A DNA stretch of 16,400 nt from DASQLQ01 sp035629935. GTDB taxonomy: Bacteria; Actinomycetota; CADDZG01; WHSQ01. Under the pieces are notes generated by a model. It worked only from the letters and a program-made list of their open reading frames with translations. It ran no database searches and had not been told where the DNA came from. Positions 1 through 6,983 of the stretch are shown piece after piece (position 1 is the first letter of the stretch; each line of letters starts with the position of its first letter). The stretch is from positions 1-16,400 of the forward strand of contig DASQLQ010000035.1 of NCBI GenBank assembly GCA_035629935.1, given 5' to 3'. The translations under genes were made by a program, and so were the position numbers.

Positions 1-837
1 CTCTTCGCCATGCTGCTCTCGTCCTCCAACGAGGCTGCCGCCACCCTCGCCGAACACGTGAGCGGCACCCAGGACGCTTTCGTTGCCGAGATGAACGCCC
101 GGGCCCGGGAGCTGGGCCTGAGAGACACCCATTTCGCCAACCCACACGGGTTCGACGCGGACGACCATTACTCGAGCGCCGCCGATCTCGCGACGATCGG
201 GGCCGAACTCCTGGCGGAGCCATATCTCGCCCGGATAGTCCGCACCCCCTCGGCAGTCATCCGGACCCCGCGGGGGGACGTGGAAGAGATAAACCGTAAT
301 GTTCTACTTGAGACTTATCCGGGAGCGGTAGGCATCAAGACGGGTCGCACGTTGGGAGCGGGAAATGTCCTGGTAGCGGCCGCCCGGCGCGGAGAGCGAA
401 GGATCATCGCGGTCGCGATGCGTGCCGGAGACGCGGCGGCCGACACGAGGGCGATGCTCGACTACGGCTTCGCGCGCGTCCGGCGGCTCGACCGTCCTCG
501 TTCGACACAACTACTGGGCTCCCGAACCTCTCTAGGGGCATTGATCTTCGACCCGTCGGGAGCAGTCGAGGTGGTCGCTTCGGACCAGGTGACGGTCGAT
601 CTGGCGAATGAGTCGGGGCCTGTCGAGTACGAGTTCTCTGCGTTCGACATCACTCCGCCTTTGAAGCCGGGGCAAGCCGTCGGCACCCTTTCGATCACGT
701 CAAACGGCGAACCCGTCGCCGAAGTCGATGCGGTGATCGTCGACGGCGTTGACCGAGACGAGAGTGGTGGGCTCGCGCCGAAGGTTCTCGGAGGACTGAT
801 GAAAGCGGTTGCAGCCGCCGTCGCGGCAGTCACGTGA
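1..837 (+). CDS. D-alanyl-D-alanine carboxypeptidase (peptidase S11), 5' partial
   Basis: This is the C-terminal part of a penicillin-binding-protein-type DD-carboxypeptidase, which trims the terminal D-Ala from peptidoglycan stem peptides outside the membrane. The reading frame is open from base 1, so the N-terminus with the signal peptide and the SxxK nucleophile motif lies to the left. The SxN motif (Ser-Ser-Asn, bases 22-30) and the KTG motif (bases 337-345, within GIKTGRT) are both visible. The later part matches the usual C-terminal beta-rich domain. The last residues (KVLGGLMKAVAAAVAAVT) are Ala-rich and could form a membrane-associating helix, which is my inference. Its stop codon overlaps the GTG start of hpt in a GTGA sequence, which suggests translational coupling. 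The family assignment is firm; the exact subtype is not. Confidence 0.9.
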   Translation, partial: LFAMLLSSSNEAAATLAEHVSGTQDAFVAEMNARARELGLRDTHFANPHGFDADDHYSSAADLATIGAELLAEPYLARIVRTPSAVIRTPRGDVEEINRNVLLETYPGAVGIKTGRTLGAGNVLVAAARRGERRIIAVAMRAGDAAADTRAMLDYGFARVRRLDRPRSTQLLGSRTSLGALIFDPSGAVEVVASDQVTVDLANESGPVEYEFSAFDITPPLKPGQAVGTLSITSNGEPVAEVDAVIVDGVDRDESGGLAPKVLGGLMKAVAAAVAAVT

Positions 838-1433
838 GTGTTCAGGATCAGGCCGCCGAGTCCCTGATATCGACCACGCAGCTAGGCACGCGGATCACCG
901 AGCTGGGGGCCGAGATAGGCGTCGATTACGGCAACGCTCCCGAACCTCCCTTGCTGATCGGCGTGCTCAAAGGGTGCACGTTGTTCATGTCGGACCTGGT
1001 CCGGGCGATGCCCATCGACGTCTCGGTCGATTTCATATCCATCTCTTCGTACAGCGATTCGGGGGGCCGCTCGGGCGTTGTGCGGATACTGAAGGACGTC
1101 GAATCGGAGGTCACCGGACGCGACGTTCTACTGGTCGAGGACATCGTCGACACGGGGCTGACCCTTACTTATCTGAGGCGTACGTTGAAGGATCGGGGCG
1201 CTCGGTCCCTCAAGACGGTCACGCTTCTCGACAAGGTTGCTCGCCGGATCGTCCCCGTCGAGGTCGAGTACCGGGGGTTCGAGATCCCCGACGTGTTCGT
1301 GGTGGGGTTCGGCCTCGACTTCCAGGGGCGCTACCGGAACGTCCCGGAGGTGCTCGCGATCAAAGACATCGCTCGACTCGCGAACATGCCGGAGCTCCTC
1401 GTCGACCATCTCTGGCCCCCTGCTAAGAAATAG
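834..1433 (+). CDS. hpt: Hypoxanthine phosphoribosyltransferase
   Basis: Purine salvage enzyme of the cytoplasm that converts hypoxanthine (and usually guanine) plus PRPP to IMP or GMP. At 199 aa it is slightly longer than the usual 175-190 aa. The PRPP-binding motif VEDIVDTG lies at residues 101-108 in its normal acidic-acidic form. The LKG loop is at 45-47, the Ser-Tyr of the flexible catalytic loop at 72-73, and the purine-binding region FVVGFGLDFQGRYRN at about 155-169. The start is GTG at 834, overlapping the upstream stop by 4 nt; no separate Shine-Dalgarno is needed for a coupled start. In many Actinomycetota hpt sits near tilS and ftsH; here it follows a carboxypeptidase gene. No defects are seen. 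Confidence 0.95.
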   Translation: MSVQDQAAESLISTTQLGTRITELGAEIGVDYGNAPEPPLLIGVLKGCTLFMSDLVRAMPIDVSVDFISISSYSDSGGRSGVVRILKDVESEVTGRDVLLVEDIVDTGLTLTYLRRTLKDRGARSLKTVTLLDKVARRIVPVEVEYRGFEIPDVFVVGFGLDFQGRYRNVPEVLAIKDIARLANMPELLVDHLWPPAKK

Positions 1434-1441
1434 GGGGGTGT

Positions 1442-1447
1442 TAGTTT
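1442..1447 (+). promoter_or_regulatory. Candidate -10 element (TAGTTT) for a leaderless DUF151 gene
   Basis: TAGTTT fits TANNNT and ends 6 nt before the ATG at 1454. Transcription would therefore start at or next to the A of the start codon. No Shine-Dalgarno is seen between 1434 and 1453, and no convincing -35 is present, which is common for actinobacterial leaderless promoters. The same 6-nt geometry occurs before proS. The element is short, so it may be chance. Confidence 0.3.
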
Positions 1448-1453
1448 CGCCCC

Positions 1454-1939
1454 ATGATCGAGCTCTCACTGGTGGGGGTACGGGTCGAGCTCCCTTCCAA
1501 CCAGCCCATCGTCCTGCTGAAAGAGACGACCGGTGAGCGCTACCTGCCGATCTGGATCGGTGCGGTCGAGGCGACGGCCATCGCATTCGCCCTGCAGGGG
1601 ATCGAGACTCCACGCCCGATGACGCACGACCTGATGCGCGACATCCTCAGTGAGGGAGAGATCCAGGTCGAGCGCGTGGTGATCAACGACCTGATCGACC
1701 AGACCTTCTACGCGACCATCCGGATGAACACCGACGGGAAGACCCTCGAGGTCTCATCCCGTCCCAGCGACGCGATCGCGCTGGCGGTCCGCTTGTCGTC
1801 TCCTATCTATGCCGCCGAGGAGGTCCTCGAACAGGCCGGGATCGAGCTGCGGGACGACGAGGAGACCGAGGTCGAGAAGTTCCGCGAGTTCCTCGACCAG
1901 GTGAGCCCGGAAGACTTCGCCGCCGGCCAGTCCGACTAG
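1454..1939 (+). CDS. Bifunctional nuclease family protein (DUF151)
   Basis: A 161-aa protein of the DUF151/bifunctional nuclease domain family (relatives: T. maritima TM0160, mycobacterial Rv1829). The DUF151 core spans about residues 1-135: the N-terminal strand MIELSLVGVRVE, the strongly conserved LPIWIGAVEATAIAFAL at about 31-47, then THDLM and the RPSDAIALAVR helix at about 103-113. The remaining C-terminus is acidic. Plant members have reported DNase/RNase activity; the bacterial role is poorly defined, so a nuclease function here is only by family. The ATG at 1454 follows hpt by 20 nt and has no Shine-Dalgarno. The next gene is ftsR, the same neighbour as in mycobacteria (Rv1828-Rv1829), although gene order differs. 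Family call is secure. Confidence 0.92.
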   Translation: MIELSLVGVRVELPSNQPIVLLKETTGERYLPIWIGAVEATAIAFALQGIETPRPMTHDLMRDILSEGEIQVERVVINDLIDQTFYATIRMNTDGKTLEVSSRPSDAIALAVRLSSPIYAAEEVLEQAGIELRDDEETEVEKFREFLDQVSPEDFAAGQSD

Positions 1940-1978
1940 CCGAACAGAGCACCCTCCAGCTTTGGTTGACGGTTTTCG

Positions 1979-2007
1979 TTGACATCCGCGCGCGGCCCCC
2001 TTACGCT
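1979..2007 (+). promoter_or_regulatory. Sigma70-type promoter upstream of ftsR
   Basis: A perfect -35 TTGACA (1979-1984) and a -10 TACGCT (2002-2007) are separated by exactly 17 nt. This predicts a start near 2014 and a leader of about 45 nt before the ftsR ATG. GTTGAC occurs twice as a direct repeat, at 1965-1970 and 1978-1983, with the second copy overlapping the -35. A regulator could bind there, possibly FtsR itself, but this is inference. Confidence 0.6.
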
Positions 2008-2058
2008 TTCCATCCTCGTAACTACGTGTTTGTGACTCACAGGTTGGGGAGGCCAATG

Positions 2059-2556
2059 ATGGAGAACCAGACCGAGGTCGGGTACCGCGGGCCCCAGGCG
2101 TGCAAGATCGTCGACATCACCTATCGCCAGCTCGATTACTGGACCCGGACGGGGCTCGTCCTGCCTTCCGTCCAGCCGGCGAAGGGGTCGGGGACGCAGC
2201 GGCTCTATTCGTTCAACGACCTCCTTCAACTGAAGGTCATCAAGAGCCTCACCGACGCCGGTGCAAGCCTCCAGAAGGTCCGGCAGGCGATCGATTACGT
2301 CCGCGACGAGCTCGACGCCGACTGGGCCAAGGTCACGATCGTGGCCGACGGCTCGGGTGTGTACGCGTGCACGTCCGATGCAGAGGTCGTCGACCTGCTT
2401 CGCTCGGGCCAGGGTGTCCTCGGCGCGATCGTGGCGGTCGGCAAAGTGCGCGACCAGTTGCAAGGGACCTTGCGTGAACTCCGGCCGGCAACTTCGGCCG
2501 TGGAGTACGGTGAATCCGACCAGGGGAAAGGCGCCAAAACAGCGGGGGAGGGTTAA
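2059..2556 (+). CDS. ftsR: MerR-family transcriptional regulator, FtsR/Rv1828-like
   Basis: A 165-aa MerR-type regulator. The winged-helix DNA-binding domain covers about residues 8-75: GYRGPQACKIVDITYRQLDYW, then TRTGLVLPS and the wing GSGTQRLYSFNDLLQLKVIK. A dimerising and C-terminal region follows, with VTIVADGSGVYACTS and EVVDLLRSGQGV. This pattern matches M. tuberculosis Rv1828 and C. glutamicum FtsR, the latter described as an activator of ftsZ. There is no Cys cluster of metal-sensing MerR proteins. GGGGAGG at 2046-2052 sits 6 nt before the ATG at 2059 and only 3 nt before the ATG at 2056, so I prefer 2059. A longer reading from a TTG at 1966 would overlap the promoter. The DUF151 and gcv neighbours are conserved context. 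Autoregulation is possible but unproven. Confidence 0.88.
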   Translation: MENQTEVGYRGPQACKIVDITYRQLDYWTRTGLVLPSVQPAKGSGTQRLYSFNDLLQLKVIKSLTDAGASLQKVRQAIDYVRDELDADWAKVTIVADGSGVYACTSDAEVVDLLRSGQGVLGAIVAVGKVRDQLQGTLRELRPATSAVEYGESDQGKGAKTAGEG

Positions 2557-2589
2557 ACGATCAGCGAGGCTACAGACGCCCCGCAGCTA

Positions 2590-3006
2590 GTGACGGGCCC
2601 ACTTCTTCCCCACGAGCACGTCGACTTCGCACATAACAGCGAGCGTCAGTTCGCGAAGCTCCTCGATTTCTACGAGATCGAGTGGGCGTACGAACCGACG
2701 ACGTTCGACATCGATTGGGATCGGCAAGGCCGGGCCACCCAACGGTTCTCGCCCGATTTCTATCTCCCCACGTTCGATCTCTACATCGAGATCACAACCC
2801 TCAACCAGAAGCTCGTGACCAAGAAGAACCGCAAGGTTCGACGCCTGATGCACCTGTATCCAGACGTGAAGTGCAAGGTCTTGTACCAGCGCGATTACCT
2901 CAACCTCTTGGTCAAGTACGGCCTCGAAGAACCGTCCCAGGGCAACCTCGTAAGCGAGGCGCCGCCGCCCGTAGAGGCGCTCCTGGGCCCCCGGCTCGTC
3001 GGCTGA
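2590..3006 (+). CDS. Conserved hypothetical with PD-(D/E)XK-like residue pattern
   Basis: A 138-aa protein with no named function that I recognise. The order of conserved-looking elements suggests a restriction-endonuclease-like (PD-(D/E)XK) fold: a Glu in an N-terminal helix (NSERQFAKLLDFY, E19), a Pro-Asp after a strand (FSPDFYLP, D56), then an acidic residue on the next strand (YIEITT, E67), followed by Lys-rich QKLVTKKNRKVRR. The expected Lys after the Glu is Thr (E-I-T), so catalysis is uncertain. The GTG at 2590 has no Shine-Dalgarno. GGGGGAGGG (2544-2552) lies 7 nt before an in-frame ATC at 2560 that would add ten residues, so the true start may be 2560. It is 3-33 nt after ftsR and 5 nt before gcvT, hence likely co-transcribed. 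Expression is likely; function is unknown. Confidence 0.75.
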   Translation: MTGPLLPHEHVDFAHNSERQFAKLLDFYEIEWAYEPTTFDIDWDRQGRATQRFSPDFYLPTFDLYIEITTLNQKLVTKKNRKVRRLMHLYPDVKCKVLYQRDYLNLLVKYGLEEPSQGNLVSEAPPPVEALLGPRLVG

Positions 3007-3011
3007 GTCAG

Positions 3012-4085
3012 ATGGAAAATCAGCGGGCGACCGTGCTCCTCGACGAGCATCGGAAGCTCGGGGCCAAGCTCACCGAGTTCGGCGGCTGGCAGATGCCCCT
3101 GCAGTACACGGGGATCGTCGCCGAGCACAACAGCGTTCGGACGGCGGTGGGCATCTTCGATGTGTCGCACCTCGGAAAGCTCCGGGTGACCGGCGCCGAT
3201 GGAGGTCGGGCCCTGCAGGAAGCGGTGACCGCAGATATCGAGGCGCTCGACAACGATCAGGCCACGTACGCCCTCGTCCTGACCGACGATGCCGGAGTAG
3301 TCGACGACGTCTTCGTCTACCGGATCGGCCCCGAGGAGTGGTTATGCGTCCCGAACGCCTCCAACGTCGCCGCGGTTGCCGAGTCGATCGAAGCGGGCGG
3401 AACGCGAATAGTCGACGAGTGGGATAAGTGGACGATCCTGGCCATACAGGGGCCCGGATCCTTCGAGCTGTTCGAGGAGGTCTTCCCGGGCTCGGGCGCA
3501 ACCGAGCTGGCCCTCCACCGGTGGATGACGATCGACGTGTTGGGATCGCCGGGCATGGTGGCGAGAACCGGATACACCGGCGAGCGAGGGTTCGAGTTGT
3601 ACGCGCCAGTCGCTACGGCGGTCAAGGCGTTCAACAGGCTGCTCGCTGCGGGAGGAACGCCCGTGGGTCTGGGAGCCCGGGACACGTTGCGACTCGAGAT
3701 GGGCTACGCGCTCTATGGGCACGAGTTGACCCTCGACACGAATCCTCTAGAAGCCGGTCTCGGGTGGGCGGTCAAGTGGGACGCGCCCTTCCGAGGACGA
3801 GAAGCACTGGCGAAGGTGAAGGAGTCGGGGCCCGACCGGAAGCTCTTCGGCATCAGATGCACCGATCGGGGAGTGCCCCGGCAGGGCTATCCGGTGAAGT
3901 CGGGCGAGGACACCATCGGTGAGGTGGTCAGCGGCAACCACTCACCCACGTTGGGGACCGGGATCGCGCTCGCGTACGCGCCCATCGATCGCATCCCGAG
4001 AGTCGGCGAGCGCGTCGACATCGAAGCGCGCGGACGCCGCATCCCCGGCGATATCGTGAAGCCACCTTTCATCAAGAACAGTTGA
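3012..4085 (+). CDS. gcvT: Aminomethyltransferase, glycine cleavage T protein
   Basis: A 357-aa T protein, of normal family length. In the glycine cleavage system it takes the aminomethyl group from lipoyl-GcvH and passes a methylene to tetrahydrofolate, releasing ammonia. Visible family hallmarks are GGWQMPLQY at about 24-32, the FDVSH segment at 49-53, the conserved Asp pair in VVDDVFVY (98-99, one being the usual catalytic Asp), IQGP at 145-148, the TGYTGERGFELY block, and LGARDTLRLEMGYALYG. The usual DVSHMGE reads DVSHLGK here, a mild variation. The start is ATG at 3012, 5 nt after the preceding stop, with only a weak Shine-Dalgarno. An upstream extension of the frame to 2682 lies inside the preceding gene and has no family resemblance. 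It heads the gcvT-gcvPA-gcvPB set. Confidence 0.95.
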   Translation: MENQRATVLLDEHRKLGAKLTEFGGWQMPLQYTGIVAEHNSVRTAVGIFDVSHLGKLRVTGADGGRALQEAVTADIEALDNDQATYALVLTDDAGVVDDVFVYRIGPEEWLCVPNASNVAAVAESIEAGGTRIVDEWDKWTILAIQGPGSFELFEEVFPGSGATELALHRWMTIDVLGSPGMVARTGYTGERGFELYAPVATAVKAFNRLLAAGGTPVGLGARDTLRLEMGYALYGHELTLDTNPLEAGLGWAVKWDAPFRGREALAKVKESGPDRKLFGIRCTDRGVPRQGYPVKSGEDTIGEVVSGNHSPTLGTGIALAYAPIDRIPRVGERVDIEARGRRIPGDIVKPPFIKNS

Positions 4086-4100
4086 ATCCGGAATATAGAT

Positions 4101-4110
4101 TTGTCGACAA
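4101..4110. repeat. Perfect 10-bp palindrome between gcvT and gcvPA
   Basis: TTGTCGACAA is a perfect palindrome in the 44-bp gap between gcvT and gcvPA. It is flanked on both sides by TAGAT (4096-4100 and 4112-4116). The gap is locally AT-rich. It could be a binding site for a dimeric regulator or simply chance; TAGATT at 4096-4101 also fits a -10 consensus. Confidence 0.3.
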
Positions 4111-4129
4111 GTAGATAGGCGACCCGAAC

Positions 4130-5473
4130 TTGGACTTCAGCCCGATAACACCCGAAGACGAACGCTCGATGCTGGCTGCGATCGGCGTCGATTCGATCGA
4201 CGACCTCTTCGAGCCCGTCCCGCCGGGCGTCAAACTCGATCGTGCGTTGGAAGTGCCGGCTTCGCTGAGCGAGCCGGAGCTGCTGCGCCATCTCACCGAG
4301 CTCAGTCGCAAGTCGAAGGGCGCCTCCGACCTTGTCTGTTTCGCCGGGGGAGGGGCCTACGACCATCACGTGCCTGCCGCGGTGCGTTCGCTGGCGGCCC
4401 GGGCCGAGTTCGCCACCTCCTACACGCCGTACCAACCCGAGCTGTCGCAAGGCGTGCTTCAGGCGCTCTACGAATTCCAGACCCTCGTGTGCGAGATCTA
4501 CGGCCTCGAGGTGTCCAACGCTTCTCTCTACGACGGTGCGAACGCGCTGGTCGAGGGCGTGAACCTGGCTGTGCGGGTGACCAAGAAGGAGAAGATCCTC
4601 GTCGGAGGGACGGTCAACCCTCAGTATCTCGACGTGCTCCGTACCTATACCTCAGGTTTAGGGTTCTCGATCGAAACGATCCCGTTCGGTCCAGACGGAG
4701 TCGTCGATTGGACATCTGTCGATGCTTCCGGCGCAGGAGCACTGGTCGTCTCCTATCCGAACTTCTTCGGTCGCATAGAAGACGTCGCCGAGGCAGCGCG
4801 TGTAGCCCACGACGCCGGTGCGCTCCTGGTCAGCGTCACCGATCCGACTGCGATGGGGGTGCTGGAATCGCCCGGAGCCCTGGGCGCCGACGTGGCGGTG
4901 GGCGAGGGGCATGCCCTCGGTAACCCAGTGTCCTATGGGGGTCCGTATGTCGGCATGTTCGCCACCAGGCTCGAGTTCGTACGCCAGGTGCCGGGACGGA
5001 TCGCCGGCGAGACGCTGGATGCCGATGGTCGCCGCGCTTACGTCTTGACCCTGCAGGCCCGCGAGCAACACATCCGCCGGGCGAAGGCTGCCTCGAACGT
5101 CTGCACGAACCAGACCCTCATGGCGATCGCTGCAACCGTGCACCTGGCCTGGCTCGGCCCCCATGGCCTGGCTCGCTTGGGCAGTGTGTGCGCTCGCAAT
5201 ACGGCTCGGATGGCCGAGCGCTTGGTCGAGATCCCCGGATGCAGCATCTCGTTCGAAGGGCCTCACTTCAAAGAGATCGTCCTCGACACCCCGGTGCCGG
5301 GCCCCGATCTCGTCCGTGGCCTGGCAGCGCGCGGCTTCCTCGCCGGACCGGCCCTTGCCCGGTGGTTCCCCATGCTGGCGAACTCCGTTCTGCTTAGCGC
5401 GACCGAGAAGCGCAACACCGACGATCTCGAGCGACTGGCCGAGGCGATCGAAAAGGAGCTGGCTGAGAGATGA
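4130..5473 (+). CDS. gcvPA: Glycine dehydrogenase (decarboxylating) subunit 1
   Basis: N-terminal half of the split P protein (447 aa, normal for the two-subunit form). With GcvPB it forms the PLP-dependent P protein that decarboxylates glycine and loads the aminomethyl group onto lipoyl-GcvH. Family signatures include FAGGGAYDHHVPAAV at about 66-80, FATSYTPYQPELSQG, ASLYDGANALVEG and PVSYGGPYVGMF. As expected, it lacks the PLP-binding Lys motif, which is in GcvPB. The TTG at 4130 is chosen because family members begin with a segment like MDFSPITPEDERSMLAAIG; the next ATG would cut into it. No clear Shine-Dalgarno precedes it. It starts 44 nt after gcvT and overlaps gcvPB by ATGA. The split form is unlike the single-chain GcvP of most well-known Actinobacteria. 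Confidence 0.95.
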   Translation: MDFSPITPEDERSMLAAIGVDSIDDLFEPVPPGVKLDRALEVPASLSEPELLRHLTELSRKSKGASDLVCFAGGGAYDHHVPAAVRSLAARAEFATSYTPYQPELSQGVLQALYEFQTLVCEIYGLEVSNASLYDGANALVEGVNLAVRVTKKEKILVGGTVNPQYLDVLRTYTSGLGFSIETIPFGPDGVVDWTSVDASGAGALVVSYPNFFGRIEDVAEAARVAHDAGALLVSVTDPTAMGVLESPGALGADVAVGEGHALGNPVSYGGPYVGMFATRLEFVRQVPGRIAGETLDADGRRAYVLTLQAREQHIRRAKAASNVCTNQTLMAIAATVHLAWLGPHGLARLGSVCARNTARMAERLVEIPGCSISFEGPHFKEIVLDTPVPGPDLVRGLAARGFLAGPALARWFPMLANSVLLSATEKRNTDDLERLAEAIEKELAER

Positions 5474-6969
5474 ACGGCCCCCTCGAGTCATCCGCCGGCA
5501 CCAGGACCCCCGAGTTCCCGCTGATCTTCGAGCTGTCGCGTGCCGAGCGCCGGAGCTGGTCCTTGCCGGAGCCGATGGCTGGCGCGCCCGAGCTGGGGAC
5601 TGCGATCGGCTCCGATCACGAGCGGAAAGATGCCCCCGTTCTGCCCGAGGTCTCCGAGCGCGACCTGGTGCGGCATTACACGCGCCTCTCCCAGCGGAAC
5701 TGGGCGATCGACGTGGGTGCCTACCCCCTGGGGTCCTGCACCATGAAGTACAACCCCAAGATCGCCGAGGAAGCGGCGGCCCTTCCCGGCTTCGCCACGC
5801 TCCACCCACACGCCGACGACGAGTTGGTGCAGGGTGCTCTCGAGCTGCTCGGCATTCTCGAGAGAGCGCTGTGCAACGCGACCGGCATGGCCAGATTGAC
5901 GTTCCAGCCGGCGGCGGGGGCGCAGGGTGAGTTGACGGGTTTGTTGATCATGCGTGCCTGGCACACGGCGCAGGGGAACGTTCGCAAGCGCGTGATCATC
6001 CCGGACTCCGCTCACGGCACCAACCCGGCCAGCGTGTCTCTTGCCGGTTACGAAGTCCAAGAGGTTCGTTCCGATAGCAGGGGACTGGTAGACGTCGATC
6101 AGCTCATCGAAGAGCTCGACGAGGACGTCGCCGGGCTCATGCTGACGAACCCGAACACGCTCGGCCTTTTCGAGCGCGACATCCAGAGGATCCAGGCGGC
6201 CGTGCATGAAGTTGGAGGCCTCCTCTATTACGACGGCGCCAACTTCAACTCGATCGTCGGCATCGTTCGCCCCGGCGACATGGGCTTTGACATCGTCCAC
6301 ATGAACTTGCACAAGACGTTCGCCACCCCTCACGGTGGTGGGGGGCCCGGCTCGGGACCACTCGCGGTCTCCGAACGACTCGAACGGTTCCTACCGGCCC
6401 CGGTGCTGAAGGCGCCTACCGAAGAAGGTGGGAAGTGGCACTGGGATCACGACCGTCCAGACTCGATCGGCCGCATCCATTCGTTCCACGGCAACTTCGG
6501 GATCAACGTGCGCGCGTATACGTATCTGCGCTCGCTCGGACCCGAGGGCCTGAAGCGCGTGGCCGAAGGCGCGGTGCTCAACGCCAACTACCTCCGGGTG
6601 CTCGTCGAGAAAGCGTTCCCGGTCGCGTTCCCCGGAACCTGCATGCACGAGTTCGTAGCGACCGCGAAGCCGTTGAAAAAGTATGGCGTCAAGGGGATGG
6701 ACGTGGCGAAGCGCCTCATCGACCTCGGCTACCACCCGCCGACTGTGTACTTCCCGCTCGTGGTCGAGGAAGCGTTGATGGTCGAACCGACCGAGACCGA
6801 GTCGAAAGAGACCATCGATGGGTTGGCCGAAGCCCTCAACCAGATCGCCGCCGAGGCCGCGGACGACCCCAGCATCCTCACTTCGGCGCCCGTGACCACT
6901 CCGGTGCGCCGACCCGACGAAGCCCGCGCTGCCCGCGACCTGAAGGTTCGCTGGAGGCCGGGCTCCTAG
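5470..6969 (+). CDS. gcvPB: Glycine dehydrogenase (decarboxylating) subunit 2
   Basis: C-terminal, PLP-binding half of the split P protein (499 aa, near the usual 480-490). Signatures are YPLGSCTMKYNPK (about 85-97), SAHGTNPASVSLAGYEV (180-196), LTNPNTLGLFE (225-235), DGANFNSIVG (255-264), and the PLP lysine within HMNLHKTFATPHGGGGPGSG, Lys282. The C-terminal region carries the usual TCMHEF, KRLIDLGYHPPT and VEPTETESKE segments. Its ATG overlaps the gcvPA stop (ATGA, 5470-5473), consistent with equal expression of the two subunits. No gcvH follows; a membrane mannosyltransferase starts 14 nt later. No missing residues are seen. Confidence 0.96.
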   Translation: MNGPLESSAGTRTPEFPLIFELSRAERRSWSLPEPMAGAPELGTAIGSDHERKDAPVLPEVSERDLVRHYTRLSQRNWAIDVGAYPLGSCTMKYNPKIAEEAAALPGFATLHPHADDELVQGALELLGILERALCNATGMARLTFQPAAGAQGELTGLLIMRAWHTAQGNVRKRVIIPDSAHGTNPASVSLAGYEVQEVRSDSRGLVDVDQLIEELDEDVAGLMLTNPNTLGLFERDIQRIQAAVHEVGGLLYYDGANFNSIVGIVRPGDMGFDIVHMNLHKTFATPHGGGGPGSGPLAVSERLERFLPAPVLKAPTEEGGKWHWDHDRPDSIGRIHSFHGNFGINVRAYTYLRSLGPEGLKRVAEGAVLNANYLRVLVEKAFPVAFPGTCMHEFVATAKPLKKYGVKGMDVAKRLIDLGYHPPTVYFPLVVEEALMVEPTETESKETIDGLAEALNQIAAEAADDPSILTSAPVTTPVRRPDEARAARDLKVRWRPGS

Positions 6970-6983
6970 CGGGGACCCAGTAG

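Noticed and set aside
1966..2058. N-terminal extension of FtsR from a TTG at 1966
   Set aside because: It covers the promoter -35 and -10, and the Shine-Dalgarno at 2046-2052 points to the ATG at 2059.
2682..3011. N-terminal extension of GcvT back to 2682
   Set aside because: It lies within the PD-(D/E)XK-like gene in another frame and has no resemblance to GcvT, which begins at the ATG at 3012.
2557..3011. Glycine riboswitch ahead of gcvT
   Set aside because: The interval is occupied by a coding sequence, and the conserved glycine aptamer elements are not seen there or in the ftsR leader.
4658..5809. 383-aa minus-strand reading frame opposite gcvPA
   Set aside because: It is a long antisense frame caused by high GC content and codon bias in gcvPA, with no recognisable domain.
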